In this document: piece after piece, positions 49,098-49,266 of the stretch
How positions within the stretch are numbered: position 1 is the first letter of the stretch
Layout of the letters: each line of letters starts with the position of its first letter
DNA from: Lentisphaerales bacterium
Lineage (GTDB): Bacteria > Verrucomicrobiota > Kiritimatiellia > JAUXFM01
Direction of reading: 5' to 3'
Assembly: GCA_030622955.1 (NCBI GenBank)
Contig: JAUXFM010000006.1
Span: 1 to 49,266, forward strand
DNA length: 49,266 nt
Notes under the pieces: generated by a model
What the model was told of the DNA's origin: nothing
Databases searched by the model: none
The model's input: the letters and a program-made list of their open reading frames with translations, nothing else
Made by a program: the position numbers and the translations under genes

Positions 49098-49266
49098 TCA
49101 GGGTAGGGTCATAGACCAAAATCCTATCATGGCTGACGACTGAATGTTCGTTTCTGCCGCGCTGCCAACAAGCTCCTCGAATTCCGACCCAAGGACGTAT
49201 GGAGTCCTGCATTGTTCTGTTTTGATCATCCAAGTCGGATCGTAGCCATGTCGTTCTGTGAGCCAA
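49098..49266 (-). CDS. C-terminal part of a minus-strand gene leaving the window, unknown
   Basis: From the right edge the minus strand is open for 55 codons ending in TGA at 49098-49100. The residues (LTERHGYDPTWMIKTEQC, then YVLGSEFEELVGSAAE and AMIGFWSMTLP) look protein-like. No family is recognised; a nucleotide-sugar or glycan-related function is only a guess from the neighbours. Confidence 0.45.
   Translation of the reverse strand, partial: WLTERHGYDPTWMIKTEQCRTPYVLGSEFEELVGSAAETNIQSSAMIGFWSMTLP

Noticed and set aside
1-49266. CRISPR arrays, rRNA, transposases or phage integrases
   Set aside because: No repeat-spacer arrays, ribosomal RNA motifs or transposase motifs were seen; the only excisionase-like protein (11073) has no integrase partner.

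Overview
The window reads as a chromosomal segment of a strictly anaerobic, Gram-negative bacterium. Anaerobic signs are many 4Fe-4S and radical proteins, a cluster resembling the anaerobe-specific 'orange protein' (ORP) locus of Desulfovibrio, and 2-hydroxyacyl-CoA dehydratase / double-cubane type reductases. Gram-negative signs are a TolC-type outer-membrane protein, a periplasmic adaptor and nucleotide-sugar genes for surface glycans. The left part looks deltaproteobacterial; the AraC regulator and GH51 arabinosidase on the right look more like the Planctomycetes-Verrucomicrobia-Lentisphaerae-Kiritimatiellota group. I do not assign a taxon.

1-16 kb: ORP-like iron-sulfur block. Two paralogous sigma-54 activators (2597-3949 plus, 14644-15996 minus) bracket a run of plus-strand genes: NifX-like proteins, three short Gly-rich proteins sharing one N-terminal motif, a DUF89 phosphatase, a radical-SAM protein, a tandem MinD/ferredoxin ATPase fusion, a ferredoxin, an MBL hydrolase, phosphatidylserine decarboxylase, and FkbM and corrinoid-type methyltransferases. 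A near-consensus sigma-54 promoter lies at 4132-4148. An inverted repeat TTGCA-N3-TGCAA occurs upstream of both regulators and, slightly degenerate, about 80 bp upstream of that promoter, suggesting one autoregulated sigma-54 regulon. Several genes here are broken: a frameshifted radical-SAM gene, an FmdB/flavodoxin deletion scar, a truncated PLP enzyme, and orphan N-termini of an FAD oxidoreductase and an MBL hydrolase.

16-27.1 kb: selenocysteine locus. selA-selB-selD form a minus-strand operon and tRNA-Sec (selC) lies at 27001-27097. Between them is a plus-strand efflux-type operon: adaptor, ABC ATPase, permease, permease, TolC-like protein. The first permease has an in-frame TGA at codon 66. 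The frame continues without a shift to a full-length FtsX/MacB-type permease, and a SECIS-like hairpin follows the TGA at the right distance. I interpret it as a selenocysteine-containing ABC permease that ordinary gene calling would split. SelD carries a Cys-rich N-terminus and a C-terminal AhpD-like domain that has its own internal Shine-Dalgarno and ATG.

27.2-39.6 kb: on the plus strand, a membrane protein fused to a spermidine-synthase-like domain and coupled to an unrecognised membrane protein. Convergent to these is an eight-gene minus-strand operon: SAM methyltransferase, YjiM-like double-cubane reductase, two HgdB-like subunits, one ASKHA activator, an FtsX-type ABC ATPase and permease, and a ZnuA-like lipoprotein lacking the usual first His. 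It looks like an undescribed ATP-driven reductase/transport system of unknown substrate.

39.7-49.3 kb: an AraC regulator, a broken sugar epimerase, a GH51 arabinofuranosidase, an unknown periplasmic protein, and a nucleotide-sugar cluster (UDP-glucuronate-type epimerase, rfbA, rfbC-like, GDP-mannose-3,5-epimerase-like). The window ends inside a minus-strand gene.
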